Shown here piece by piece: positions 33,821-41,777 of a stretch of DNA of 64,000 nucleotides (positions are counted from its first letter, which is position 1; each line of letters starts with the position of its first letter). A model generated the notes under the pieces. The model ran no database searches and was not told where the DNA came from. It worked only from the letters and a program-made list of their open reading frames with translations. The stretch comes from Allorhizobium pseudoryzae (GTDB lineage Bacteria; Pseudomonadota; Alphaproteobacteria; Rhizobiales; Rhizobiaceae), in assembly GCF_011046245.1 (NCBI RefSeq), contig NZ_CP049241.1:2620001-2684000 (forward strand), given 5' to 3'. The translations under genes and the position numbers were made by a program.

Positions 33821-34516
33821 TCAGATGATGGCGACGTCCAGGTCCGCGACGCCCTCGACGCCGCAGCGGATGTGGTCGCCGCGGACGATCGGCCCGACGC
33901 CGGCGGGCGTGCCGGTCATGATGATATCACCGGCGGCGAGCGTAAAGAGCTTTGACAGCTCGACCACGATTTCCGGCAGTTTCCAGATCATCTGGGCAAG
34001 ATCGCCCGACTGCTTGCGTTGACCATTGACGTCGAGCCAGATGGCGCCTGCCTGCGGATGGCCGATCTCGTCTGCGGGACGAAGGGCGGAGACGGGGGCG
34101 GAAGCCTCGAAGGCCTTGGCCGCTTCCCAGGATCGACCGGCTTTCTTCAAGCCGTCCTGCAGGTCACGCCGGGTGAAATCGATCCCGACGCCGTAACCCC
34201 AGACGCAGTCGAGTGCATCGTCGAGCGCGATATCGCTGCCGCCGGCCTTCAGGGCCATTACCAGTTCCACCTCGAAATGCACATTGGCGGACAGCGGCGG
34301 ATAGGGAAAACGGCCGTCCGTCACCAGGTTCTGCGGGTTCTTCTGGAAAAAGAAGGGCGGCTCGCGCGAGGGGTCGTGGCCCATCTCGATCGCATGGTCG
34401 GCATAATTGCGGCCGACGCAATAGACCCGGCGCACCGGAAACTGCGCATCCGAACCGGACACGGGCAAAAGGACGGGCTGGGGAAGCGGGATGACGGTGG
34501 TGGGCAAAGCGGTCAC
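33821..34516 (-). CDS. Fumarylacetoacetate hydrolase-family protein
   Basis: A 231-residue FAH-fold enzyme of the short (FAHD1-like) type. Metal ligands appear as Glu-x-Glu in HFEVELVMAL and Asp in GYGVGIDFTRRDLQ. The GRNYADHAIEMG opening and the IIMTGTPAGVGPIVRGD end are typical. Members hydrolyse acylpyruvates, maleylpyruvate or fumarylpyruvate, or decarboxylate oxaloacetate. The substrate is undetermined, though fumarylpyruvate hydrolase is a common label for this type in rhizobia. Confidence 0.88.
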   Translation of the reverse strand: MTALPTTVIPLPQPVLLPVSGSDAQFPVRRVYCVGRNYADHAIEMGHDPSREPPFFFQKNPQNLVTDGRFPYPPLSANVHFEVELVMALKAGGSDIALDDALDCVWGYGVGIDFTRRDLQDGLKKAGRSWEAAKAFEASAPVSALRPADEIGHPQAGAIWLDVNGQRKQSGDLAQMIWKLPEIVVELSKLFTLAAGDIIMTGTPAGVGPIVRGDHIRCGVEGVADLDVAII

Positions 34517-34654
34517 GGAAACCTCGTGCGGCAGGATGATGTGTCAGTCCCTCCTTTCCTATCGGAGGCGCCGGCATTTGTCTCGCCTTTCCTGGTCCGC
34601 GCGACGCTCTTGGGGCGGCTCGATTATCCCCGACCGGCAGGCCGGTTCAGGCGC

Positions 34655-34700
34655 GACTTCAACCCGCCGGCACCGATGATGGTACAGGCGGGTTGAAGTC
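34655..34700. other. Perfect 14-base inverted repeat at the end of the hydantoinase operon
   Basis: Arms 34655-34668 (GACTTCAACCCGCC) and 34687-34700 are exact complements with an 18-base loop. It lies 38 bases beyond the last gene of the 34739-45336 operon. No T run on either strand; probably a 3'-end stabiliser or a rho-linked end. Confidence 0.6.
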
Positions 34701-34738
34701 CGAAGATGGGTGGCAAGGCCGTTCGTCGTGACGGCAGA

Positions 34739-36277
34739 TCAGCCGAACGCGATGTCGCCGATGACGCGAACGCGCACGCGCCGCGCGCCGCCCGGCAGAT
34801 AGGCGATCGGGATATCCTCGATCTCGAGCGTCTTCAGGCTGTCCTGCGCTGCACCGGAGGAAACGGCGGCATTGCGTGCACCGGTTTCCGCCGCCGCCAG
34901 CGCCTCGTCACGGCTCATGCCGGAAAAGACCTGGTCCACTTCGCCCGACACCTGCGCCATGGCCGCCCCCAGTGCATTGGCCACGCCTGCATTTTTTACC
35001 CGAACCACCTCGGAAGCGCCGGCAACCTTGTCCGGGATCAGGAAGGCGCCGCCGCCGACGGCAATCAGCGGGACGTCATCGGCCGAGGTTTTCATACGGT
35101 CGAAATTGTCCGCGACCATGTCGCCGATCCGGGCAAGGGTGGTGCGCACCAGATCCCGGTCGAGCCCCTTCACACGATCCCGGTCGCCCATCTCGACGAT
35201 GCCTGCCGCAACCGCGATGTCGGAGGTGGTCAGCGTCGAGCCGCCAAACACCAGGGCCTCGGTGAGGATGCGATAGCCGGCGGACCGCGGGCCGATCTCA
35301 CCGGTCTGCGGGTTGATGATGGTGCCCCCACCCAAGGCGATCGGCAGGAGATCCGGCATGCGGAACAGCGTCCTTACGCCGCCGATATGCACGATATTGT
35401 TCGCCTCGCGCGGGAAACCGCCGACCAGGCAGCCGATATCGGAGGTCGTGCCGCCGACATCCACGACCATGCCATTCTCCATGCCGGTCAGAAAGGCGGC
35501 GCCGCGCATGGAATTGGTGGGGCCGGAGGCAAAACTGTGAACCGGATTGGCCGCGGCGACATCCGCGAGCGCCACGGTGCCATCGTTCTGCGTGAGGTAG
35601 AAGGGGGCGCCAACGCCGATGTCCGAGAGAGCATCGGCAAAGGCCTGAACCGTGGTCCGGCCCAGCGATTGCAGCGCGGCGTTCAGGATTGCGACGTTTT
35701 CCCGCTCCAGAAGACCGATCCGGCCAAGTGTGTGGGAGAGCGTGATCCTGGCGTCCGGAATGACGGACCGCACGATCTCGGCGGCTTTCACCTCACATTC
35801 AGTCGTGAGCGGCGAGAAGATGGCCGAGATCGCGATCGAGGTGATGCCGGCATCGCGGATGCGCATCGCCGCGTTGCGGATTTCGTCTGCCTGCATGGGC
35901 ACCAGCGGACTGCCGTCATATTCATGGCCGCCATGCACCATGAAGATCATCGGATCGACAGCTTCATAAAGGTCGCGCGGCCAGTCGCACATCGGCGGCA
36001 GCGAGCGGCCGGTCGGAAGTGCTACACGAATGGCGGCGACACGCTCCAGACGGGCGCGCTCCACCACCGCATTGGTGAAATGCGTCGTGCCGATCATCAC
36101 CGCATCAACGGAAAGCCCGGTCGATGCCGGCGCGTTGATCACATGCGAAAGGGCAGCCTTGACCCCCGACAGCACATCCTGCGTGGTGGGAACCTTGATC
36201 GAGGCGACAATGCGCTCGCCATCCACCAGAACGGCATCCGTGTTCGTGCCGCCAACGTCAATACCGATGCGTTTCAT
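34739..36277 (-). CDS. Hydantoinase/oxoprolinase A-subunit-like protein, copy 1
   Basis: A 512-residue ASKHA-fold protein of the HyuA (N-methylhydantoinase A/acetone carboxylase beta) family. The phosphate motif IGIDVGGTNTDAVLV opens the protein, followed by IGTTHFTNAVVERARLERVAAIR. The later segments VDVGGTTSDIGCLVGG and GGGTIINPQTGEIGPRSAGY are family signatures. HyuA proteins use ATP to open hydantoin, 5-oxoproline or lactam rings, normally with a HyuB partner. No HyuB is present here; instead it overlaps a DUF917 gene by 4 bases, so the two are translationally coupled. A paralogous pair lies at 39090-41760. Confidence 0.9.
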   Translation of the reverse strand: MKRIGIDVGGTNTDAVLVDGERIVASIKVPTTQDVLSGVKAALSHVINAPASTGLSVDAVMIGTTHFTNAVVERARLERVAAIRVALPTGRSLPPMCDWPRDLYEAVDPMIFMVHGGHEYDGSPLVPMQADEIRNAAMRIRDAGITSIAISAIFSPLTTECEVKAAEIVRSVIPDARITLSHTLGRIGLLERENVAILNAALQSLGRTTVQAFADALSDIGVGAPFYLTQNDGTVALADVAAANPVHSFASGPTNSMRGAAFLTGMENGMVVDVGGTTSDIGCLVGGFPREANNIVHIGGVRTLFRMPDLLPIALGGGTIINPQTGEIGPRSAGYRILTEALVFGGSTLTTSDIAVAAGIVEMGDRDRVKGLDRDLVRTTLARIGDMVADNFDRMKTSADDVPLIAVGGGAFLIPDKVAGASEVVRVKNAGVANALGAAMAQVSGEVDQVFSGMSRDEALAAAETGARNAAVSSGAAQDSLKTLEIEDIPIAYLPGGARRVRVRVIGDIAFG

Positions 36278-37350
36278 GGAAATACCGATCTGAAGTCAAT
36301 GTCATAGCCGAAGGCGCGGGGGCCGACGGCGGCAATGCCGGCAGGCGTGGTCAGCAGGCGGGGAGCGGGCAGCGCGACGACCGTCACACGCTGGCCGTAC
36401 CGAACGGATTCCGTTCCGATCGCGCTGCCGGACACCGTATCGAGAAGGCAGAGCAGGTCGGGGGTCATCGCCACCGCTTCGCCGTCGCGGAAGGCAACGG
36501 CCCATTCGTTCTGGAAGGCAAGCTCCATACGTGCGCCGCGATCGCCGTCGATACCCTCAATGACTGTACGGCCGCGCAAAAAGCCGCCGGTCGTCTCCCG
36601 CGCCACATCGATCACCTTGCCGCGGAACAACAGCTTGCCGCCTTCGTGGTTGAGAATGGCCTCGACGGGATCGGCGTGCCGGCGGCGGGCATCGAGCACC
36701 GCCTTGCCGAGTTCGACCGCCTTGGTCACCGTGTCATGAATGCCCCATTCCTTGACTTCCCGGCCGGTGCGCGGTGCCTTGCAGGTGGCAGCGGTCGAGC
36801 CCACTTCCGTGCAGACCTTGCGCGAGATGCGCTCCATCCATTTCCACGAGGCCGCCCGCGTCACGATCACCTCGTTGTCGCGCACATCGACCAGCGACAA
36901 CGGGAACATCGGCAGGTTGCCTATCGCAAACGAGGTCATCTGCGCTTCCGGATAGGCGCGCCCCATCGCATCGGCATTGACGACGGGACGATTGAGAACG
37001 GCGGCTGCCAGGAAGGAGGACAGCGCGTTCGATCCGCCGATCTCCACGCTCATGATGGCGCGGAAACGCTTGCCAAGATAGTCTTCCATGACTTCGACCG
37101 CACGGGCGAGATGCACGGGGTCGCCCAGGCGTTCCTGGCCGACCAGCGGTGCCCCCATCTTGGAGACGACGGCGACCATGTCGTCGTCGTCGAGCGCCAT
37201 CGGATCCATCAGATCGACGCGGGTGCCCTCGGCATAGAGCCGGCGGAGGTTCAGCGTGGAGATGTAAGGATCGCCGCCACCGCCGGTGCCGAGAATCCAG
37301 GCGCCGATGGCAAGCGGTTCGATGTTTTCTTCTGCAAATTCCTGAAGCAT
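36274..37350 (-). CDS. DUF917-family protein, copy 1
   Basis: A 358-residue DUF917 protein. The signature EPLAIGAWILGTGGGGDPY is at the N-terminus and MSVEIGGSNALSSFLAAAVLNRPVVNADAMGRAYPEAQMTS follows. The C-terminal part DLLCLLDTVSGSAIGTESVRYGQRVTVVALPAP is also conserved. From memory, part of this family has been renamed S-methyl thiohydantoin desulfurase after work on S-methyl-ergothioneine breakdown; whether this copy has that activity is unknown. Start at 37350 follows AAGG. The pairing with HyuA (ATGA overlap) suggests successive steps or one complex acting on a hydantoin-like ring. Confidence 0.88.
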   Translation of the reverse strand: MLQEFAEENIEPLAIGAWILGTGGGGDPYISTLNLRRLYAEGTRVDLMDPMALDDDDMVAVVSKMGAPLVGQERLGDPVHLARAVEVMEDYLGKRFRAIMSVEIGGSNALSSFLAAAVLNRPVVNADAMGRAYPEAQMTSFAIGNLPMFPLSLVDVRDNEVIVTRAASWKWMERISRKVCTEVGSTAATCKAPRTGREVKEWGIHDTVTKAVELGKAVLDARRRHADPVEAILNHEGGKLLFRGKVIDVARETTGGFLRGRTVIEGIDGDRGARMELAFQNEWAVAFRDGEAVAMTPDLLCLLDTVSGSAIGTESVRYGQRVTVVALPAPRLLTTPAGIAAVGPRAFGYDIDFRSVFP

Positions 37351-37383
37351 GTCCGACCTTCGGCAAGGCAAGGAGGGGGTATG

Positions 37384-37405
37384 CCGGCCCCGGGGTCGGG
37401 GCCGG
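37384..37405 (-). other. Intercistronic stem-loop after the binding-protein gene
   Basis: Perfect arms CCGGCCCC (37384-37391) and GGGGCCGG (37398-37405), 23 bases past the stop of the binding-protein gene and before the DUF917 copy 1 gene. Likely raises binding-protein mRNA stability. Confidence 0.6.
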
Positions 37406-37427
37406 TTTGTCAGCTGGATGCGAAGGC

Positions 37428-39020
37428 TTAATTCGCCGTGCAATCCCAGGTGAAGTTGGAGAAGTTCAGATCCCAGCTCTGCATGGGAATGAACTTGTAG
37501 CCCTGCAGGCAGGCATTGGCCGCATAGCGCCGGTTCGGGGCAACCGCCCAGACATCCGGCTGCAGATCGGCGATCTTCGCCTGCAGGTCCTTGTAGACGG
37601 CATTCTGTTCGGCCACGTCGGTGGTGCCGCGCGACTTGTCGATCAGCGCGTCGATCTCCGGATTCTGCAGCCATTCCATGGACATCCAGGTGCCGGATGC
37701 CTTGGAGTGGTACTGGTTGTAGAACATCGAATCCGGCGAAGGATAGGTCGGCGAAATGTTGACCTGTGTCGAGGCGGGCGTCGTGTCCGGCTTGGAGGAC
37801 AGTTCAACGATGCGGTTCCACGGCTCCGGCTTGATGTCGAGCGTGATGCCGATCTGCTCCAGATTGGCCTGCAGAAGCAGTGCCACTTCCGCCTCGAAGG
37901 CGAGCGAGGCGACGTAGCTGTTCACCAGCGTGATCTTCTGCCCCGCATATTTCGACTTCGCCAGTTCCTCCTTCGCCTTTTCAAGGTCGAAGGTGCCGGG
38001 CTTGATGTCGCCGTTATGCGCGTCCTTGAAGGCCGTCGACAGCGGGCCCTGCATGTCGGTGCCGGGGTAGATGATGTCCTGGATGGTCTTGTAGTCGGTG
38101 GCATAGGCGATGGCACGGCGCACATGCACGTCGTCGGTCGGATAGACCTTGGTGTTGAGCTTGATGACGAAGCCGCCGGACGTGCGCGTCTGGATCAGCT
38201 TGTAGCCCTTCATCTTGCCGATGGCTTCGTAGGTGTCGTTGCCGAGGCCGTGCGAGGAAAAACCAAGCTCTCCCTTTTCGGCCAGCGCCTTGACGGTCGC
38301 ATCGTCGCTCGTCTGGACGAAGCGGACCTCGTCGATCGGCGTTCCCTTCGTCCAGCCGAGGAAATAATCGGCGTTGCGGGCGATCACCATGTCGGCGGAG
38401 CGGTTGTAGCTGACGAGCTTGTAGGGGCCGGAGCCTGCCGAATGTTCGCCGACATAGGCCTCGCCCCATGTGTCGTCCGGCTTGGCATTGGCGGTGATCA
38501 GCGTCTTGTTGAGCGCCATCATCAGCGGTGTCGCGGCGAGGAACGGCGAGAACTGCCGGTCGATCTTGAGGACGAGCGTCTTCTCATCCGGAGCGGTCAC
38601 GTTTTCCGGCTTCAGCACGCCGACGATCAGGTTGGAGGGGCCCTTGTTGATGCCCAGCAGACGCTGGATGGACCAGACCATGTCGGCAGCCTTGACCGGG
38701 GTGCCGTCCTGGAACTTCGCGTCGTCGCGCAGATGGAAGGTGTAGGTCAGCCCGTCGTCCGACACCTCCCAGGACTTTGCCAGATGCGGAACGATCTCGC
38801 CGGAGGGGCTGACGGTTGTGAGACCGTCATACATGTTCACGATCGCCATGTAGCCGGTGTAATCCGTGACCTTCGCCGGATCGAGCGAGCTGAAGATCTG
38901 CTGGACATTGACGACGGTCGAGATCTTATCGGCGGCGGAGGCTGCCGGAAGACCTGCGCCAAGGGCAACAGCCGTGCCGAGCGCAAGCAAGGCCAGGCGC
39001 TTCGAAATCATGCTTCTCAT
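37428..39020 (-). CDS. Family 5 (peptide-type) ABC substrate-binding protein 1
   Basis: A 530-residue periplasmic protein with a Sec signal (MRSMISKRLALLALGTAVALGAGLPAASA). The mature protein shows the DppA/OppA layout: LDPAKVTDYTGYMAIVNMYDGLT, YTFHLRDDAKFQDGTPVKAADMVWSIQRL, GSGPYKLVSY and VRRAIAYATDYKTIQDIIYPG. This family binds peptides, but also nickel, opines and other amides. It lies inside an operon between the two HyuA/DUF917 pairs, so its ligand is probably their substrate. ATG at 39020 follows GAGGAG; an alternative ATG is at 39011. Confidence 0.92.
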   Translation of the reverse strand: MRSMISKRLALLALGTAVALGAGLPAASAADKISTVVNVQQIFSSLDPAKVTDYTGYMAIVNMYDGLTTVSPSGEIVPHLAKSWEVSDDGLTYTFHLRDDAKFQDGTPVKAADMVWSIQRLLGINKGPSNLIVGVLKPENVTAPDEKTLVLKIDRQFSPFLAATPLMMALNKTLITANAKPDDTWGEAYVGEHSAGSGPYKLVSYNRSADMVIARNADYFLGWTKGTPIDEVRFVQTSDDATVKALAEKGELGFSSHGLGNDTYEAIGKMKGYKLIQTRTSGGFVIKLNTKVYPTDDVHVRRAIAYATDYKTIQDIIYPGTDMQGPLSTAFKDAHNGDIKPGTFDLEKAKEELAKSKYAGQKITLVNSYVASLAFEAEVALLLQANLEQIGITLDIKPEPWNRIVELSSKPDTTPASTQVNISPTYPSPDSMFYNQYHSKASGTWMSMEWLQNPEIDALIDKSRGTTDVAEQNAVYKDLQAKIADLQPDVWAVAPNRRYAANACLQGYKFIPMQSWDLNFSNFTWDCTAN

Positions 39021-39044
39021 GCTGGAGGTTCTCCTCTTTTATGC

Positions 39045-39062
39045 GGCGGGAACCGTCCCGCC
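39045..39062. other. Short stem-loop before the binding-protein gene
   Basis: GGCGGG (39045-39050) pairs with CCCGCC (39057-39062) over a six-base loop, in the 69-base spacer between the DUF917 copy 2 and binding-protein genes. Confidence 0.4.
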
Positions 39063-39089
39063 GGTTGTTTGGGGTTGGGCTCGGAAGGG

Positions 39090-40211
39090 TCAGGCCGCCT
39101 TTGGCAGCGGCGAGAAGGCGATGTCCGGGTAACCGAAGGCGGCCGGCCCCACGACCTCGAGGGCCGCTGGTGAGCGCAGAAGGTCGTGGCAGGGGATGGC
39201 GATCACGGCGACGCGCTGGCCGTAACGCAGCATTTCGGTGGTGATCGGATAGCCAGTATCCACATCGAGCAGCACGATGAGATCGGGCACGGTGACCTCG
39301 ACCACGCCATTGCGGCGGAAGAGGAGGAATTCGTTCTGGATTGCCACACTCGCGGTCTCGCCGGCCCAGCCGTCAAAGCCCGCGAGTTCCAGATCGCCGA
39401 CCGCAAAGCCCCCGCGCAGATGGCGCTTCAGATCGGTGATCTTACCGTTGAAGATGCGCCGCCCGCCTTCGAGATCGCATACGGCCTGGATCGGATCATC
39501 CTGCATCCGGCGCGCGCGGATGACGGCCTCGCCAAGCGCGATCGCATTCGTATAGCTGCGCGGAATGGCGAACTGGTGGACGAAGTGTGCCTGCATGGGG
39601 GCCGTGGCCAGCATCGCCCCGCCGCCCTGGGCGACGACGCAGGCGCGTGCCATCCGTTCGTGCCAGACTTCCGAGACCGCATGGCTGAAGATCACCGCAT
39701 TGCCGTGCAGGTCGCACATGACCGAGGGCGTGGAGCTGTGGCCGTAGATCGAGAAGGTGGTCATCTGCATTTCCGGGAAGGCGCGGCCCATGCCGTCGCA
39801 GTCCAGGATCGGCAAACCGCCGAGTGCGGCCGTCACCAGCGGGCTCATGGAATTGGCGCCACCAATCTCCTCGCAGACGATGGCATCGACCGGCATCCGG
39901 ATCAGTTCTTCCATGGCGCGCAGGCAGCGAAGGCCTTCCCGGCCCTCCCGGATGCGTTCGACACCGACGACGGGCGCACCGATCCCGCCGATCGACATGC
40001 AGAGCGCGTCGGGCTCTATGGCATCGGTCGCCAGAAGCTTCATCTCGTGGCCGGCCTTCAGCGCCTCGAGCGCCAGAAGCTTGCCCTGATACGGATTGCC
40101 GCCGCCGCCGGTGCCCAGGATCCCGGCGCCAATCTCCAGCGCCTCCAGATCGTCGCGGGTCAGGGTGCGCAGGGCAGCCTCATCGTATTTCAGCTTGCGC
40201 GTTTCAGCCAT
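39090..40211 (-). CDS. DUF917-family protein, copy 2
   Basis: A 373-residue paralogue of the protein at 36274-37350. It has a 15-20-residue N-terminal extension and the motif EALEIGAGILGTGGGGNPYQG; the region VCEEIGGANSMSPLVTAALGGLPILDCDGMGRAFPEMQMTT aligns clearly with copy 1. The two are well diverged, so they may take different substrates or form a hetero-oligomer. Its start overlaps the stop of the HyuA copy 2 gene by 8 bases. No signal peptide, so it acts in the cytoplasm. Confidence 0.88.
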   Translation of the reverse strand: MAETRKLKYDEAALRTLTRDDLEALEIGAGILGTGGGGNPYQGKLLALEALKAGHEMKLLATDAIEPDALCMSIGGIGAPVVGVERIREGREGLRCLRAMEELIRMPVDAIVCEEIGGANSMSPLVTAALGGLPILDCDGMGRAFPEMQMTTFSIYGHSSTPSVMCDLHGNAVIFSHAVSEVWHERMARACVVAQGGGAMLATAPMQAHFVHQFAIPRSYTNAIALGEAVIRARRMQDDPIQAVCDLEGGRRIFNGKITDLKRHLRGGFAVGDLELAGFDGWAGETASVAIQNEFLLFRRNGVVEVTVPDLIVLLDVDTGYPITTEMLRYGQRVAVIAIPCHDLLRSPAALEVVGPAAFGYPDIAFSPLPKAA

Positions 40212-41760
40212 GATAGGCTCCCATCTCTCCAACGACCTTGACGTGAATGCGGGTGGCGTTGCCCGGCAGGTATGCGAGGGGCGTATCCTCCCGCTCGATG
40301 ACTTCCAGCGTGTCGGAAATGGCGCCGGCGGCGATCGCCTTGTCGCGTGCCTCCGCCTCCGCCTCGGCAAGCGCTGCTTCGCGGGTCCTGCCATCGACGA
40401 GGGAAAACACCCGATCCGTTTCTCCACTGACCTGGGCGATCGCGGCGCCCACGGCATTGGCGACCGCAAAATTCTCCGGCCGCACGACCTCAAGGTCGCC
40501 GATCCGGTCCGGCATCAGGATCGAGCCGCCGCCGACGGCAATGACCGGCACTGGGGTCGAGGAGATACGGCTGCGCTCCACGCAGGCTTCCAGCATGGCA
40601 TCGATACGGGCAACCGCTGCCCCCACCAGCGCCGCATCGAGGGTACGGACCAGCGCTCTGTCACCCACGTCCGCTTTGCCGGCTGCAACTGCGATATCGG
40701 TTGCCGTGAGGGTCGAGCCACCAAAGCAGAGAGCCTCGCGGCGCACACGGTAGCCGACGGATTTCGGACCGATCGAGATGCCGTTCTCGCCCTTCACCAC
40801 CAGCGAGCCGCCACCGAGGCCGATGGAAAAGACATCCGGCATGCGGAAGTTCGTCTTCACGCCGCCGATATCGACTGTGGTGGAAGCCTGGCGCGGGAAC
40901 CCGTGCGAGAGCGAGCCGACGTCGGTGGTCGTGCCGCCGACATCGACCACCACCGCATCCTTGAGACCGGTCAGAAAGGCGGCGCCGCGCATCGAGTTCG
41001 TCGGGCCGGAGGCGAAGGTCAGCACCGGAAAGGCACGCACCACGTCTGCGGCCATCAGCGTGCCGTCGTTCTGGGTGATGTAGAAGGGGCAGGTGAGGCC
41101 GGCCTGCACCAGCGCCTTCTGGAACGCGGCGACTGTCCGGTCGGCGAGCGACAGCAGGCTGGCATTCATGATGGCGGCACTTTCGCGCGCCAGCAGACCA
41201 TGGCGGCCGATATCCTTCGACATCACCACCGGCACGCCGGGGCAGTGACGGTGGAGGAGTTCGCGCGTGCGCAGCTCCATCGTGTCATTGATGCCGCTGA
41301 AGACGCAGGTGACGGCTGCTGCCTTCAGACCCTTGGCGCGGATTTCGCCGGCGATGCGGACGATCTCGTCCTCATCGAGCGGCGAGAGAATGCGACCATC
41401 GAACTCATAGCCGCCCTTCACCTGGTAGCCGTGATTGCCGACGATCTCGCGGATGTCGTCCGGCCAATCGACCATGGGCGGAAGACCGGCACCGGAGGGC
41501 AGGCCGAGCCGGATGGCGGCAACTTCATCCATATGGCGCCGCTCGATCACGGCATTGGTGAAATGCGTGGTGCCAATCATCACGGCGGCGATGGCCGTGC
41601 GGTCGATGCCGGAGGCGGCAATGACATTTTCCAGCGCCTCGATGACACCCGCCGTCACGTCTTCAGTGGTCGAGGCCTTTACACCGGCCAGAACCGTCTT
41701 GTCCTTCAATATGACGGCATCCGTATTGGTGCCGCCGACGTCGATCCCTACGCGATACAC
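40204..41760 (-). CDS. Hydantoinase/oxoprolinase A-subunit-like protein, copy 2
   Basis: A 518-residue HyuA-family protein, paralogous to the 34739 gene. Landmarks are VGIDVGGTNTDAVILKD, IGTTHFTNAVIERRHMDEVAAIR and VDVGGTTTDVGSLSHGFPRQA. As with copy 1, no HyuB partner exists; the DUF917 copy 2 gene follows with an 8-base overlap. It lies 17 bases after the fused ATPase gene in a continuous minus-strand operon. Expected cytoplasmic ATP-dependent ring-opening enzyme acting on material brought in by the adjacent importer. Confidence 0.9.
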   Translation of the reverse strand: MYRVGIDVGGTNTDAVILKDKTVLAGVKASTTEDVTAGVIEALENVIAASGIDRTAIAAVMIGTTHFTNAVIERRHMDEVAAIRLGLPSGAGLPPMVDWPDDIREIVGNHGYQVKGGYEFDGRILSPLDEDEIVRIAGEIRAKGLKAAAVTCVFSGINDTMELRTRELLHRHCPGVPVVMSKDIGRHGLLARESAAIMNASLLSLADRTVAAFQKALVQAGLTCPFYITQNDGTLMAADVVRAFPVLTFASGPTNSMRGAAFLTGLKDAVVVDVGGTTTDVGSLSHGFPRQASTTVDIGGVKTNFRMPDVFSIGLGGGSLVVKGENGISIGPKSVGYRVRREALCFGGSTLTATDIAVAAGKADVGDRALVRTLDAALVGAAVARIDAMLEACVERSRISSTPVPVIAVGGGSILMPDRIGDLEVVRPENFAVANAVGAAIAQVSGETDRVFSLVDGRTREAALAEAEAEARDKAIAAGAISDTLEVIEREDTPLAYLPGNATRIHVKVVGEMGAYHG

Positions 41761-41777
41761 GTGAGGCTCCTCTTCCG

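Noticed and set aside
37149..39173. A 674-codon open frame on the plus strand opposite the binding-protein and DUF917 genes
   Set aside because: Spans several well-supported genes on the other strand and shows no family features. The same applies to the long plus-strand frames at 34706-36307 and 40096-41892.
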